Source: Methylophilus sp. (GTDB taxonomy: Bacteria; Pseudomonadota; Gammaproteobacteria; Burkholderiales; Methylophilaceae). From it: a stretch of DNA of 61,120 nucleotides. This document shows positions 25,343-33,620 of this stretch, piece by piece. The notes beneath the pieces are model-generated. The model worked only from the letters and a program-made list of their open reading frames with translations. It did not search any database and was not told where the DNA came from. Each line of letters opens with the position of its first letter. Position 1 is the stretch's first letter. The stretch is taken from positions 1 to 61,120 of the forward strand of contig NZ_SSGF01000024.1 of the NCBI RefSeq assembly GCF_008015755.1, written 5' to 3'. The translations under genes were made by a program, and so were the position numbers.

Positions 25343-27955
25343 ATGCTTAATCAGAAAATAATTGACTCTATTCAGTCACAACTTACCAAAGAGCGATTTT
25401 TATTTTGGTATGACACCGAGAAAGAGTATCTGGAGTGTATTTCTAGTCTTGCTTTAGAGGGTGTACGACTGGTGATGACGGATAACTCGGCTGCTTTGGC
25501 AATTAAGCTTGAAATCGCGCAATCAGATGCTTCAACTCGTTTTCTTTTCTACTCAAACAACCCCGAGCCTGAGCGTAAGTTTGATTGGCTGCTTTCCTAT
25601 CGCCTAAAGGGCAAGAGCTTTTCTGCAGATGCAACCCAAATTCAATTGGATGAGCTGGGATTATCCTCACATACATTACGCCCATACCTAAAAAAACGCG
25701 CTAAGTACTTAGCAGCCAAAGACAGGGTAGAGAAACTGAAGCGGATTGTTGAACATGGCGATACAGCTGAGCTACTTGATTTAAAGATCCTTTCCATTTT
25801 GACGCGCTCCGAGCAGTTGGACGCGTTTGCCATTCTGAATCAGGTCATTTTGTCATTGCTGCAAGAGGATGAGGTTAATTTTAATCAAGCCTCAAAAGTA
25901 TGGTCTGATATTGAAAATTATCAGATGGAGGGAGCTTTTTGGCTGCTAATGAACGAGCATTTTGGCTATCAATCAGAAGCGCCTACGATCAAAAATTTGA
26001 TACTAAAGTTGTGGGTAACGGATTTCGCAACTAGCTTGAAAGATCCAACCTCCGTACCTCAGAGAATTTCACATTTTGTGTTGACCGATATTGCCTCCAG
26101 GGCGAATGCAAAGGTCTTTTTATCGCGCTGGCGTAATGATGTGCGCTTGATTGGGGGGTATATTGCCATCTCTCGCCAGTTAGGCGAAGAGCTCGATATG
26201 CAAAATAATCTGCATACACTTTCTACAGAAGACTTATTACCTGTGCAAACCTTTGAGGAGGTGGAGCGCGAAATTCTTGGCCGTATTAAATCTGTTGTAT
26301 TGAGCGAGCAAATGGATGCTGGTGCGCTAGAAATCATTAATCTAAGAAAAGATGGCTTTTGGGCGAATTCCACGCTACTCAATGATTCAGATATTTTAAA
26401 GGCCTATGCGGCCAGTTATCGTGCCTTAGAAGCCGCCATTCGATTTTTTAGCCTCAAGGCTGAATACGCCTCTGGCTTTAGCTTTAATGATGCGTCTGCT
26501 GGTTTGAATGCCTATAAAAATGCACTTTATCAATTCGATCAGTCTTACCGTCAGTTCCATTTTTCTTCTGAACAAGTGGAGCATCTGGGTTGGAAATTGC
26601 TCAAGGATTTAGTAGACAAGATTGAGGATGCTTATTCGGGTTGGTTTATTCCGCAGCTGTCATCCGCATGGTCAAAGTTGCTTGAGGGTGAGCATGGTCT
26701 GTTGAAAAATTGGCGTGCTGATGGATGGTTAAATCAGTATCGCTTTTATAAAGACTACGTTAAGCCATTATTCAGTGGTCAAACCAAACGTGTGTTTGTG
26801 TTAATTTCGGATGCTTTTCGATTTGAAGCTTCGCAAGAGCTTGCTCAATCACTGAGTTACCGTAACAAATTTCAGACGCAACTGGATGCCATGCTGGGGG
26901 TTTTGCCCAGCTATACCAGCCTAGGGATAGCTGCATTGTTACCCCATGAGAAACTCAAATACAAAGTGGGTCAGTCTGTTTCAGTTTTAGCAGATGAGTT
27001 ATCAACTTCTGGACTGGAGCAGCGTGGACAGGTTTTGGCCAAATTTAATGGCACTGCCGTAAAGTACGACGAATTGCTCAATATGGGTAAGGATGGTGCA
27101 AGAGAATTTGTAAAACCGTTTGAACTGGTTTACATCTATCACGACAGAGTGGATGCCATTGGCGATAAACAAGTCACTGAAACAAAGACGTTTGAAGCCG
27201 TTGACCAGAGCATTGCGGAGCTGTCGAAAGTTGTTGGCTTTTTGTTTAATAACTTGGCAGCATCGACCGTATTTGTGACTGCTGATCATGGTTTTATGTA
27301 CCAAGAGTCAGCGCTTGAGACTGCAGATAAGTCACAGCTGATTGAAAAGCCTCAACAGGCGTGTGTTACCAAAAAGCGATATCTGTTGGGATCTGATATT
27401 GGACCATCACTACAAGCGTGGTGCGGAAACACTGCAATCACTGGCAATACGGTTGAAGGGGAAGGTAGTCTTGATTTTTGGTTGCCTAAGGGCGGATCAA
27501 GATTTCATTTTACTGGAGGTGCTAGATTTGTTCACGGAAGTGCGATGCCTCAAGAAATTGTGGTGCCCGTGATTACCGTTAAGCAAAAAGAGTCTGAGCG
27601 GGCGAAAACAAAATCTGTAGATGTACAGTTATTAGGCCAAGTGCTCAAAGTGGTCACCAATATGCAACGCTTTGATTTGATGCAAACTGAATCTGTTTCA
27701 GATTATGTACTTCCTCGCACGCTTAAATTGTCGATTCAAGATGGCCATCAGCCTATTTCGGATGAGCAAACCATCACCTTCGACAAATCAGGTAGCATGT
27801 TGGATGACTTAAAAGTTTCTACGCTAATTACTTTGAAAGCTGGGGACTATGACCGGACAAAAATGTACTACTTTGTGGCCAAGGACATAGTCTCAGACAT
27901 GGAAGTTATTCGGCAACCGATAAAAATTGACTTGTCGTTTAGTAACGATTTCTAA
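25343..27955 (+). CDS. pglZ: BREX phosphatase-like protein PglZ (type A)
   Basis: The 870-residue protein begins with a helical domain (FLFWYDTEKEYLE near 20) and has an alkaline-phosphatase-like core: VLISDAFRFEAS near 484 and VTADHGFMYQ near 647, both with the metal-binding Asp and His residues expected of the fold. PglZ is a core component of all BREX types and is needed for defence and, in type 1, for methylation. The size fits type A PglZ. It lies 9 bp after the Fic gene and 5 bp before brxL. Confidence 0.93.
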   Translation: MLNQKIIDSIQSQLTKERFLFWYDTEKEYLECISSLALEGVRLVMTDNSAALAIKLEIAQSDASTRFLFYSNNPEPERKFDWLLSYRLKGKSFSADATQIQLDELGLSSHTLRPYLKKRAKYLAAKDRVEKLKRIVEHGDTAELLDLKILSILTRSEQLDAFAILNQVILSLLQEDEVNFNQASKVWSDIENYQMEGAFWLLMNEHFGYQSEAPTIKNLILKLWVTDFATSLKDPTSVPQRISHFVLTDIASRANAKVFLSRWRNDVRLIGGYIAISRQLGEELDMQNNLHTLSTEDLLPVQTFEEVEREILGRIKSVVLSEQMDAGALEIINLRKDGFWANSTLLNDSDILKAYAASYRALEAAIRFFSLKAEYASGFSFNDASAGLNAYKNALYQFDQSYRQFHFSSEQVEHLGWKLLKDLVDKIEDAYSGWFIPQLSSAWSKLLEGEHGLLKNWRADGWLNQYRFYKDYVKPLFSGQTKRVFVLISDAFRFEASQELAQSLSYRNKFQTQLDAMLGVLPSYTSLGIAALLPHEKLKYKVGQSVSVLADELSTSGLEQRGQVLAKFNGTAVKYDELLNMGKDGAREFVKPFELVYIYHDRVDAIGDKQVTETKTFEAVDQSIAELSKVVGFLFNNLAASTVFVTADHGFMYQESALETADKSQLIEKPQQACVTKKRYLLGSDIGPSLQAWCGNTAITGNTVEGEGSLDFWLPKGGSRFHFTGGARFVHGSAMPQEIVVPVITVKQKESERAKTKSVDVQLLGQVLKVVTNMQRFDLMQTESVSDYVLPRTLKLSIQDGHQPISDEQTITFDKSGSMLDDLKVSTLITLKAGDYDRTKMYYFVAKDIVSDMEVIRQPIKIDLSFSNDF

Positions 27956-27960
27956 AATAT

Positions 27961-29997
27961 ATGACTGAAAACACATTTGAAGCACAAGCTGGTCTTGACC
28001 AACAACTGACAACACATTTCGCTGGAAAAGTTGTCCGCAAGGATCTCACCAAGCTGATTAAAGAGGGGGCTAATGTCCCGGTCTATGTGTTGGAGTATCT
28101 GCTTGGAATGTACTGTGCCTCAGATGATCAACTGACTATTGATAAGGGTCTGCAAACCGTTAAGCATATCTTGTCTGAGAATTATGTGCGGCCTGATGAA
28201 GCTGAAAAGGTTAAATCTAAGATACGCGAAAGTGGTAGCTTCAAAGTCATTGATAAAGTCACCGTCAAGTTAAATGAAAAGCGTGACTGCTATGAAGCGA
28301 TACTTTCAAACCTTGGCGTTAAGAATGCTGAAATTGCGACACAATTTGTGCGTGATTATGAAAAGCTTTTGGTTGGTGGAGTATGGGCCATTGTCACCAT
28401 CAAGTACTACTTTGAAGAAAATCAGAAAACATCTCCATTTAATGTCGTGGAGTTAAAGCCAATTCAGATGCCGAATCTGGACTTGCAAGATTTGTTTGCT
28501 GCGAGAAAGAAATTCGCAGATACCGATTGGATTGATGCATTGATCCGTTCTACTGGTATGGAGCCTAGTGCTTTGGACCAACGCGTTAAATGGCATTTAC
28601 TCTCTCGCATGGTGCCCTTGGTTGAGAATAACTACAACATGTGTGAACTCGGCCCAAGGGGCACGGGCAAAAGCCATATCTACAAGGAAATCAGCCCGAA
28701 TAGTATTCTCGTTTCAGGCGGGCAGACGACTGTGGCTAACTTGTTCTATAACATGTCCTCCAAAAAAGTGGGATTGGTTGGGTTATGGGATGTGGTGGCT
28801 TTTGATGAAGTTGCCGGGATTGATTTTAAAGAGCAAGACGGCATTCAAATCATGAAAGATTACATGGCCAGTGGCTCTTTCTCACGTGGCCGTGACTCGA
28901 TTAACGCCAGCGCATCCATGGTGTTTGTTGGAAACATTAACCACAGTATTGAACACTTGGTGAAAACCAGCCATTTACTCTCACCATTTCCACAGGAAAT
29001 GATTGATTCAGCTTTCTTTGATCGCTTTCACGCATATCTTCCTGGCTGGGAAATTCCAAAAATGCGGCCAGAGTTTTTCACGAATCAATACGGCATGATT
29101 GTAGACTATCTGGCTGAGTGGTTACGCGAAATGCGTAAGTACAGTTTTGCGGATGCTATTGATAAATGGTTCAGACTGGGTAACCACCTAAATCAGCGAG
29201 ACACCATTGCTGTGCGTAAAACGGTATCTGGACTCTTAAAGCTCATCCGTCCAGATGGTGAGTATGATAAAGAACTCGTTAGGCAGTGTTTGGAATATGC
29301 GCTTGAGACAAGGCGTCGTGTAAAGGAGCAGCTTAAAAAAATCGGTGGCATGGAATTCTATGATGTGCATTTCAGTTACATCGACCTGGAGGAGGGGCAG
29401 GAGCGATTTATCTCTGTGCCAGAGCAAGGCGGAGGTTCGTTAATTCCCGAAGGTAAACCTAGCCCAGGATTTTTGTACACGGTATGCATGGGTTCTAATG
29501 GCATACCTGGTGTGTATAGATTTGAGATGCAAACGATTTCTGGCAACGGCAAGTTTTCTGTCTCCGGCAATGGCTCTAAAGAGTCGGCTAAGATTGCATT
29601 TGATTACTTTAAAGCTAACGCACATCGTGTGAGTGGATCAATCAAAGTAACTGAGGCAGACTTTCATCTGCAATTGGTGGATCTGCAGAATCAAGGCTCA
29701 CCTGATGCCACAACGCTTTCTACTTTTATCTCCTTATGCTCTGCAGCCCTGAGCAAGCCGCTGCAGAGTCAAATGGTGATTACTGGCGATATGAGTTTGG
29801 GCGGTACCATTACCCAAACAAGAGGGCTTGCAGAGACTTTGCAGGTTGCTTTTGATGCTGGTGCTAAGAGAGTGTTGCTTCCGATGTCTAGTGCTATAGA
29901 TATTCCGTCTGTGCCAGCAGAGTTGTTTGCTAAATTCCAGATCAGCTTTTACTCAGACCCAGTGGATGCTGCTTTTAAGGCGATTGGGGGGGACTAA
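27961..29997 (+). CDS. brxL: BREX protein BrxL (AAA+ with Lon-like C-terminus)
   Basis: The 678-residue protein has an N-terminal DUF4357-like region, an AAA+ core with Walker A GPRGTGKSHIYKE near 232 and Walker B VVAFDEVAG near 279, and a Lon-protease-like C-terminus from about 560. In the C-terminal part the Lon segment that normally reads GLKEK is GLAETL (about 622), so the catalytic Lys is missing, and no GPSAG serine motif is seen. It is therefore unlikely to be a protease, in line with work describing BrxL as an MCM-like DNA-binding ring. It is the last gene of the BREX operon; its stop overlaps that of the convergent gene by four bases. Confidence 0.93.
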   Translation: MTENTFEAQAGLDQQLTTHFAGKVVRKDLTKLIKEGANVPVYVLEYLLGMYCASDDQLTIDKGLQTVKHILSENYVRPDEAEKVKSKIRESGSFKVIDKVTVKLNEKRDCYEAILSNLGVKNAEIATQFVRDYEKLLVGGVWAIVTIKYYFEENQKTSPFNVVELKPIQMPNLDLQDLFAARKKFADTDWIDALIRSTGMEPSALDQRVKWHLLSRMVPLVENNYNMCELGPRGTGKSHIYKEISPNSILVSGGQTTVANLFYNMSSKKVGLVGLWDVVAFDEVAGIDFKEQDGIQIMKDYMASGSFSRGRDSINASASMVFVGNINHSIEHLVKTSHLLSPFPQEMIDSAFFDRFHAYLPGWEIPKMRPEFFTNQYGMIVDYLAEWLREMRKYSFADAIDKWFRLGNHLNQRDTIAVRKTVSGLLKLIRPDGEYDKELVRQCLEYALETRRRVKEQLKKIGGMEFYDVHFSYIDLEEGQERFISVPEQGGGSLIPEGKPSPGFLYTVCMGSNGIPGVYRFEMQTISGNGKFSVSGNGSKESAKIAFDYFKANAHRVSGSIKVTEADFHLQLVDLQNQGSPDATTLSTFISLCSAALSKPLQSQMVITGDMSLGGTITQTRGLAETLQVAFDAGAKRVLLPMSSAIDIPSVPAELFAKFQISFYSDPVDAAFKAIGGD

Positions 29998-30788
29998 AGC
30001 ACTAAATGTTCAATCGAGACTTTAGACAAAATCTCAAAGGGTATTTTGACTTGACTTATCACGCCCCATTTACCTTTTTCGTTGTGTCCCCATATGTTTA
30101 AAAATCGCTCACTTTTCCTTTGAAAAGCGTGCCGATAATTCTCAACGAGCCACTTTTCTGTAGAGAATATGATGAAACGATCTAATTTAAAAATATTATT
30201 GTGATCACCTTCTAAACATTTGAAGATCATTAGTATGAAATCGTCGAAATCCCACAAGCCTCTAGTCTCCAATTCCAGTGCAATTCCGATTCTCTGATTT
30301 TGAGCAATCCAAATGCAATCAGGTTGTTTTAAGCCCTCCGAAAAGTAGTGTTTTGGAGTTACAAAAGAGCTAATCCGGTCAAGGTTTTGAAGTGTCAATC
30401 GTTGAATCATTAAACAACGTTTGATTGTTTCCGAATTGATCCAGGCTAAATGCCGAAATGAACCTTCGATATTCCCAAATTTTTCAGCCAACTTATATTC
30501 ACCCTCAACGTCAAGACTGTAAAAGTACTTAGGATATCCATAAGCTATTTCTCTTTTGCTTAGCAACTGATTTTTGCAAAGTCTATCTAGGTGATATTTA
30601 TTGGTATTTCCTCTAAATATCAAAATCCTCGAGGTGGAAAGTCCCCACTCTGAAAGCCATTCTAAGATGTTGAGCTCTGCATCTTTTCTCGAATATTTTT
30701 GTGAGGTCCTGAAATCATCTAGAATTGATACATCAAAGTTGATCTGCTCATTAACCACTATATTTTCGAATAAATTTAACTGTTGCAT
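29994..30788 (-). CDS. Possible replication-relaxation/mobilisation-type protein
   Basis: The 264-residue protein seems to have an N-terminal winged-helix part (about 35-100: AELNILEWLSEW, then HLDRLCKNQLLSKREI) and a nuclease-like core with PDCIWI near 152 and IALELE near 166. This order resembles replication-relaxation proteins found on plasmids and integrative elements, but the match is weak and from memory. It faces the BREX operon tail to tail and lies just before the large structured RNA. It may mark the start of a separate mobile element. Confidence 0.45.
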   Translation of the reverse strand: MQQLNLFENIVVNEQINFDVSILDDFRTSQKYSRKDAELNILEWLSEWGLSTSRILIFRGNTNKYHLDRLCKNQLLSKREIAYGYPKYFYSLDVEGEYKLAEKFGNIEGSFRHLAWINSETIKRCLMIQRLTLQNLDRISSFVTPKHYFSEGLKQPDCIWIAQNQRIGIALELETRGLWDFDDFILMIFKCLEGDHNNIFKLDRFIIFSTEKWLVENYRHAFQRKSERFLNIWGHNEKGKWGVISQVKIPFEILSKVSIEHLVL

Positions 30789-31044
30789 GCTTGTCCTTAA
30801 TCTAATTAAATTTTGTAATTATGATTATCGGATTAAGTTTTGAAATAATTAAAAATCGAAACATACCAAGGATTTTCTCGTCTTTAAAAACTTGGATTTT
30901 CACTCCGATATCAAAGAGTCGAGGCTTTGTTGGTCTTGTGCAGAGAATTGTTGCACGGATGAGGGTAGTTGATTTAGCAAAAGAAAAATTGGGGTGAATA
31001 ATCTGTAATAAAGCAAGATATAGGTTTTAAAAGGCTTAGAGAGC

Positions 31045-31066
31045 ATCCCACACCTGGGTGTGGGAT
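31045..31066. other. Strong 10-bp hairpin before the large RNA
   Basis: ATCCCACACC is followed by TG and GGTGTGGGAT: a perfect 10-bp stem with almost no loop (9 bp with a 4-base loop in RNA). No T-run follows on either strand. It lies about 35 bases before the region read as a large RNA and about 260 bases after the start of the gene at 30788. The rest of 30789-31100 is AT-rich with nothing else seen. Confidence 0.5.
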
Positions 31067-31099
31067 ACCTAATAAATAAAGATTCCAATTTGTAAATAA

Positions 31100-32390
31100 A
31101 GCGTTAGGAAATCCGATAATTAAAAGTATCGCTGGGAAGCCACCCGAAGATATTTATCGGGTTGCCACCCCGATATGCATCACACTTGAGCCGGAAGGCT
31201 CTCGTACTTTTGCCAAAAGTACATAACTGCTGAAGCCGCATGCCCGTAGTTGGGCTGGTGCGGCTACACCGGAGCGCTGGGGGGTGAAATTCCTCCTTTC
31301 GACTCCAATCTGAGATTGAATGAAATGATTGGGCGACGACGAAACGGGCCAATGGGGGAAGTCTTGAATGGCTGAAACCGGAAACCCTGTTTGAATAAAG
31401 TGGGTAAGCAATCCCACCGCTGAGACTGCCCGCGAGGGTAGGCAAAGTTGACCACTGCTGGGCTTATGAGGTGACGGTAACGTCGCAGGGTGCTGAGAGA
31501 GATCGGAAGCACTTGCCCAATTTGCGCAAGCATTTTGGGTATATGTATAGCTTAAGGTAGAAACGGCTCTCAAGAAGAGTCTATGGGTGTGTGACGAAAG
31601 CCTTATAGGTGAGTAGGCTGAAAGGTGCGTATGTCTTCACTTTGTGAAGGTAAGCCTGTGGTGATGAGTTTTTTTTGGAGTAGGGAACGGGTTTTGGAAT
31701 CTTGCCGTCCTGATAATCTGACCTTGCTGAAGTCCGCGAGGTGGGTAGAAGAGATGATCTCTTAGAATATCAAAAAAAATGAGCCAATGCGCTAAACACA
31801 ATGTTATTCAAGCTAAGTCGGGAATCTCCAACAGTAGTGCGTGGCAGCACTGATAGAACTGGTCTTATGCGAATAAGTTTATGGAGAGGGAGATGAGATG
31901 AGTAGGCATGTCAGGACGATGTATCCTAGAACATGACAGGAGGACTCGATAGTGCAGACAGGCTGTTTTGTACGTCAAGCGAAAGTCTCTAGCAGTTAAA
32001 AAAGTGTGATTCCCTTGGCAGGGAGGCATATCGAAATGACTCACCGGCCTTGGTCGGCTGGTGAGGATCGCCTGGCAGCGATTGATATCGATACGCGATA
32101 AAGTACCTTAAGCAGTTTTAAGGGTTTATAACTAACGCCTGCTTATCTTTTAAGATGAGTTAGTTGCGGCGATGGCAAGCCGACTGTGAGTTTTTTTGCA
32201 GGGAAAACTATTAGCAATCAATGTTTAATTGAATCGAGACTCCAGCGTTACCGGGAGCCACATTCTGTCTAATTGAAGAGTGTGTGAGTAAATTGCATAG
32301 CGTAGTATATCTGCAGGCCTTCGGGCCAAAACTGTTGTAACAAGATTTTATCTTGTCATTCCCGGGTGAGTAATCACCCGGGAATTCCTT
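31100..32390 (+). ncRNA. Putative very large structured RNA, about 1.3 kb
   Basis: No credible coding frame exists here, yet the sequence is full of short perfect hairpins. Examples: 31142-31162 (6 bp), 31188-31201 (GAGCC, loop GGAA), 31204-31222 (8 bp), 31234-31265 (7 bp plus inner stem), 31429-31438 (loop GCGA), 31473-31484 (GACG, loop GTAA), 31864-31877 (CTTAT, loop GCGA), 32040-32065 (10 bp), 32130-32165, 32316-32327 (GGCC, loop TTCG), 32340-32356 (7 bp) and 32358-32385 (12 bp, loop GTAA). GNRA and UUCG loops appear on the + strand, which sets the direction. The end is taken at the last stem; the 5' end is uncertain. Conspicuous motifs of rRNA, tmRNA, RNase P RNA and group II introns were not seen. 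Size and density recall giant RNAs such as GOLLD or ROOL, but I cannot show homology. Confidence 0.75.
32358..32390 (+). terminator. Terminal hairpin of the large RNA
   Basis: A perfect 12-bp stem, ATTCCCGGGTGA and its complement, closed by a GTAA loop, ends at 32385 and is followed by a short pyrimidine-rich tail (TCCTTCTT). The T-run is imperfect, so it may be a 3' protective stem or processing site as well as an intrinsic terminator. Confidence 0.65.
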
Positions 32391-32447
32391 CTTAAAATCC
32401 TAATCCATGATTCTGAATACTTCAACAAATCAGGGATTAAAAAAGTT

Positions 32448-32475
32448 AAAGGATGACATCTCTGCCATCCTTTTT
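32448..32475 (+). terminator. Second terminator-like hairpin
   Basis: AAAGGATG (32448-32455) and CATCCTTT (32466-32473) form an 8-bp stem with a 10-base loop, followed by TT and a pyrimidine start. It lies 60 bases after the last stem of the large RNA and may back up termination before the gene at 32701. The rest of 32480-32700 has AT-rich sequence and a small CGTACC/GGTACG hairpin near 32505. Confidence 0.55.
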
Positions 32476-32700
32476 CGCATCGGTTATCGACCCCTAGCTA
32501 ACCGTACCTTCGGTACGTCTGCAAGAATTCCAAATACACGATCAAGTAAAAACTTGATTTGTATTATTCAAATCAAGTCATTGTTTTAAAACAACTATTT
32601 GACAATATGTGGATTTTTCGGTAATGTAAGCTATCGACTCCTAACTCATCAAATCTGATGAGCTGCATCGGTTTGCTCATCGTCTTTGAAGAGACGATAA

Positions 32701-33459
32701 ATGAGAAGTACTGCAAATCCAATAGTATTTACCAGGCTAGAGTTGATTCTCCAGCGGTTACTTGATTCCGTCCAACATGGTTATACACATGTTGTTAATG
32801 GGGAAGTTTCCGCACACAGGGCCCTTCGCCTTGCCACAAAATTTGATATTCAGTATCAAGTCTTCGCCGATAAGAATCTTCGCGCTCGCCGCAAAAGAAA
32901 TGGCTTAGGCAATGCCAAGTGGCTTTGCCTAAGTAGGCGAGACAAAGTTTATTGGTGGTTATTGGTAAATGCACCGGATTTAGGTGCTCATTTTGCCCAT
33001 ACTTCTGAAAAACTAATCGATGTAGAGAAGTCCTTGAGTGCATTGAGGTTTGAAGGGTACGAGCTGGTCCAGTTACCGCATTTAAAACCGACGAAATGCA
33101 AGCCTGCGAATTTTAAGGAGCGTTCAAATCAAACGCGATTGACTTGGCGCTTATCTGCAGGAGCATACGAGAGCTTCAGATGCCGCATTATCGAAGACGT
33201 GCGATCAGGTTGCCCGTCAAGGCTCATTAGTCTCATTCGTGAATTATATTCATTACCTGGATTTGGTGGTGTCAGAAGCCAAGTTGGTAAATTAGTTGCC
33301 TTGTACTGCGCTGAGGTAAAACGAGCGGGAATTAAGAACGCTCCTAAACCGTTGGAGGTTTTACGATATGTACGCAGACTTCGTGATGACGGCATTCGGT
33401 TAAGTCTTCTTGCTCAGGCTCACCAACAGAAATTAGACGAGGCTAAAAACCATGTCTAG
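32701..33459 (+). CDS. Basic protein of unknown function, 252 aa
   Basis: The protein is Arg- and Lys-rich, without signal or membrane segment. Notable parts are RARRKRNGLGNAKWLCLSRRDKVYWWLL (about 61-88) and a C-terminal block with PGFGGVRSQVGKLVALYCAEVKR (about 188-210) followed by a helix. The charge suggests binding to DNA or RNA. It lies between the large RNA and the serine recombinase and overlaps the next small gene by 8 bases, so these three genes look like one unit. I do not recognise the family; an element-specific accessory or RNA-binding protein are both possible. Confidence 0.7.
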   Translation: MRSTANPIVFTRLELILQRLLDSVQHGYTHVVNGEVSAHRALRLATKFDIQYQVFADKNLRARRKRNGLGNAKWLCLSRRDKVYWWLLVNAPDLGAHFAHTSEKLIDVEKSLSALRFEGYELVQLPHLKPTKCKPANFKERSNQTRLTWRLSAGAYESFRCRIIEDVRSGCPSRLISLIRELYSLPGFGGVRSQVGKLVALYCAEVKRAGIKNAPKPLEVLRYVRRLRDDGIRLSLLAQAHQQKLDEAKNHV

Positions 33460-33592
33460 TTTACAAAATGAACAGTTCTCAGTTGTTTTTAAACCTGGAG
33501 CTTTTGCAACGGTAAGTCAGGAAGAAATTGAGCTCTTGGAACATTGGATCGAAGAGATACTTTTATGTATGGAATCGGAATATCGAATCTAA
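33452..33592 (+). CDS. Small acidic protein, 46 aa
   Basis: The frame begins with an ATG at 33452 inside the end of the preceding gene (8-base overlap, coupled translation) and ends 28 bases before the recombinase gene. It encodes 46 residues rich in Glu, with a predicted C-terminal helix VSQEEIELLEHWIEEILL. Small acidic partners next to serine recombinases can be directionality factors or regulators; nothing here proves that role. Confidence 0.55.
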   Translation: MSSLQNEQFSVVFKPGAFATVSQEEIELLEHWIEEILLCMESEYRI

Positions 33593-33620
33593 AAAAGATG
33601 ATTAGTTATAAAGGGGCAAT

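Noticed and set aside
31104..31573. Overlapping minus-strand frames of 89-139 codons
   Set aside because: No ribosome sites, odd composition, three frames over the same bases, and they lie antisense to a region full of RNA hairpins.
31100..32390. Group II intron, RNase P RNA, tmRNA or rRNA fragment
   Set aside because: No domain V hairpin, no GUGYG-type start, no reverse transcriptase and no typical RNase P, tmRNA or rRNA core text were seen.
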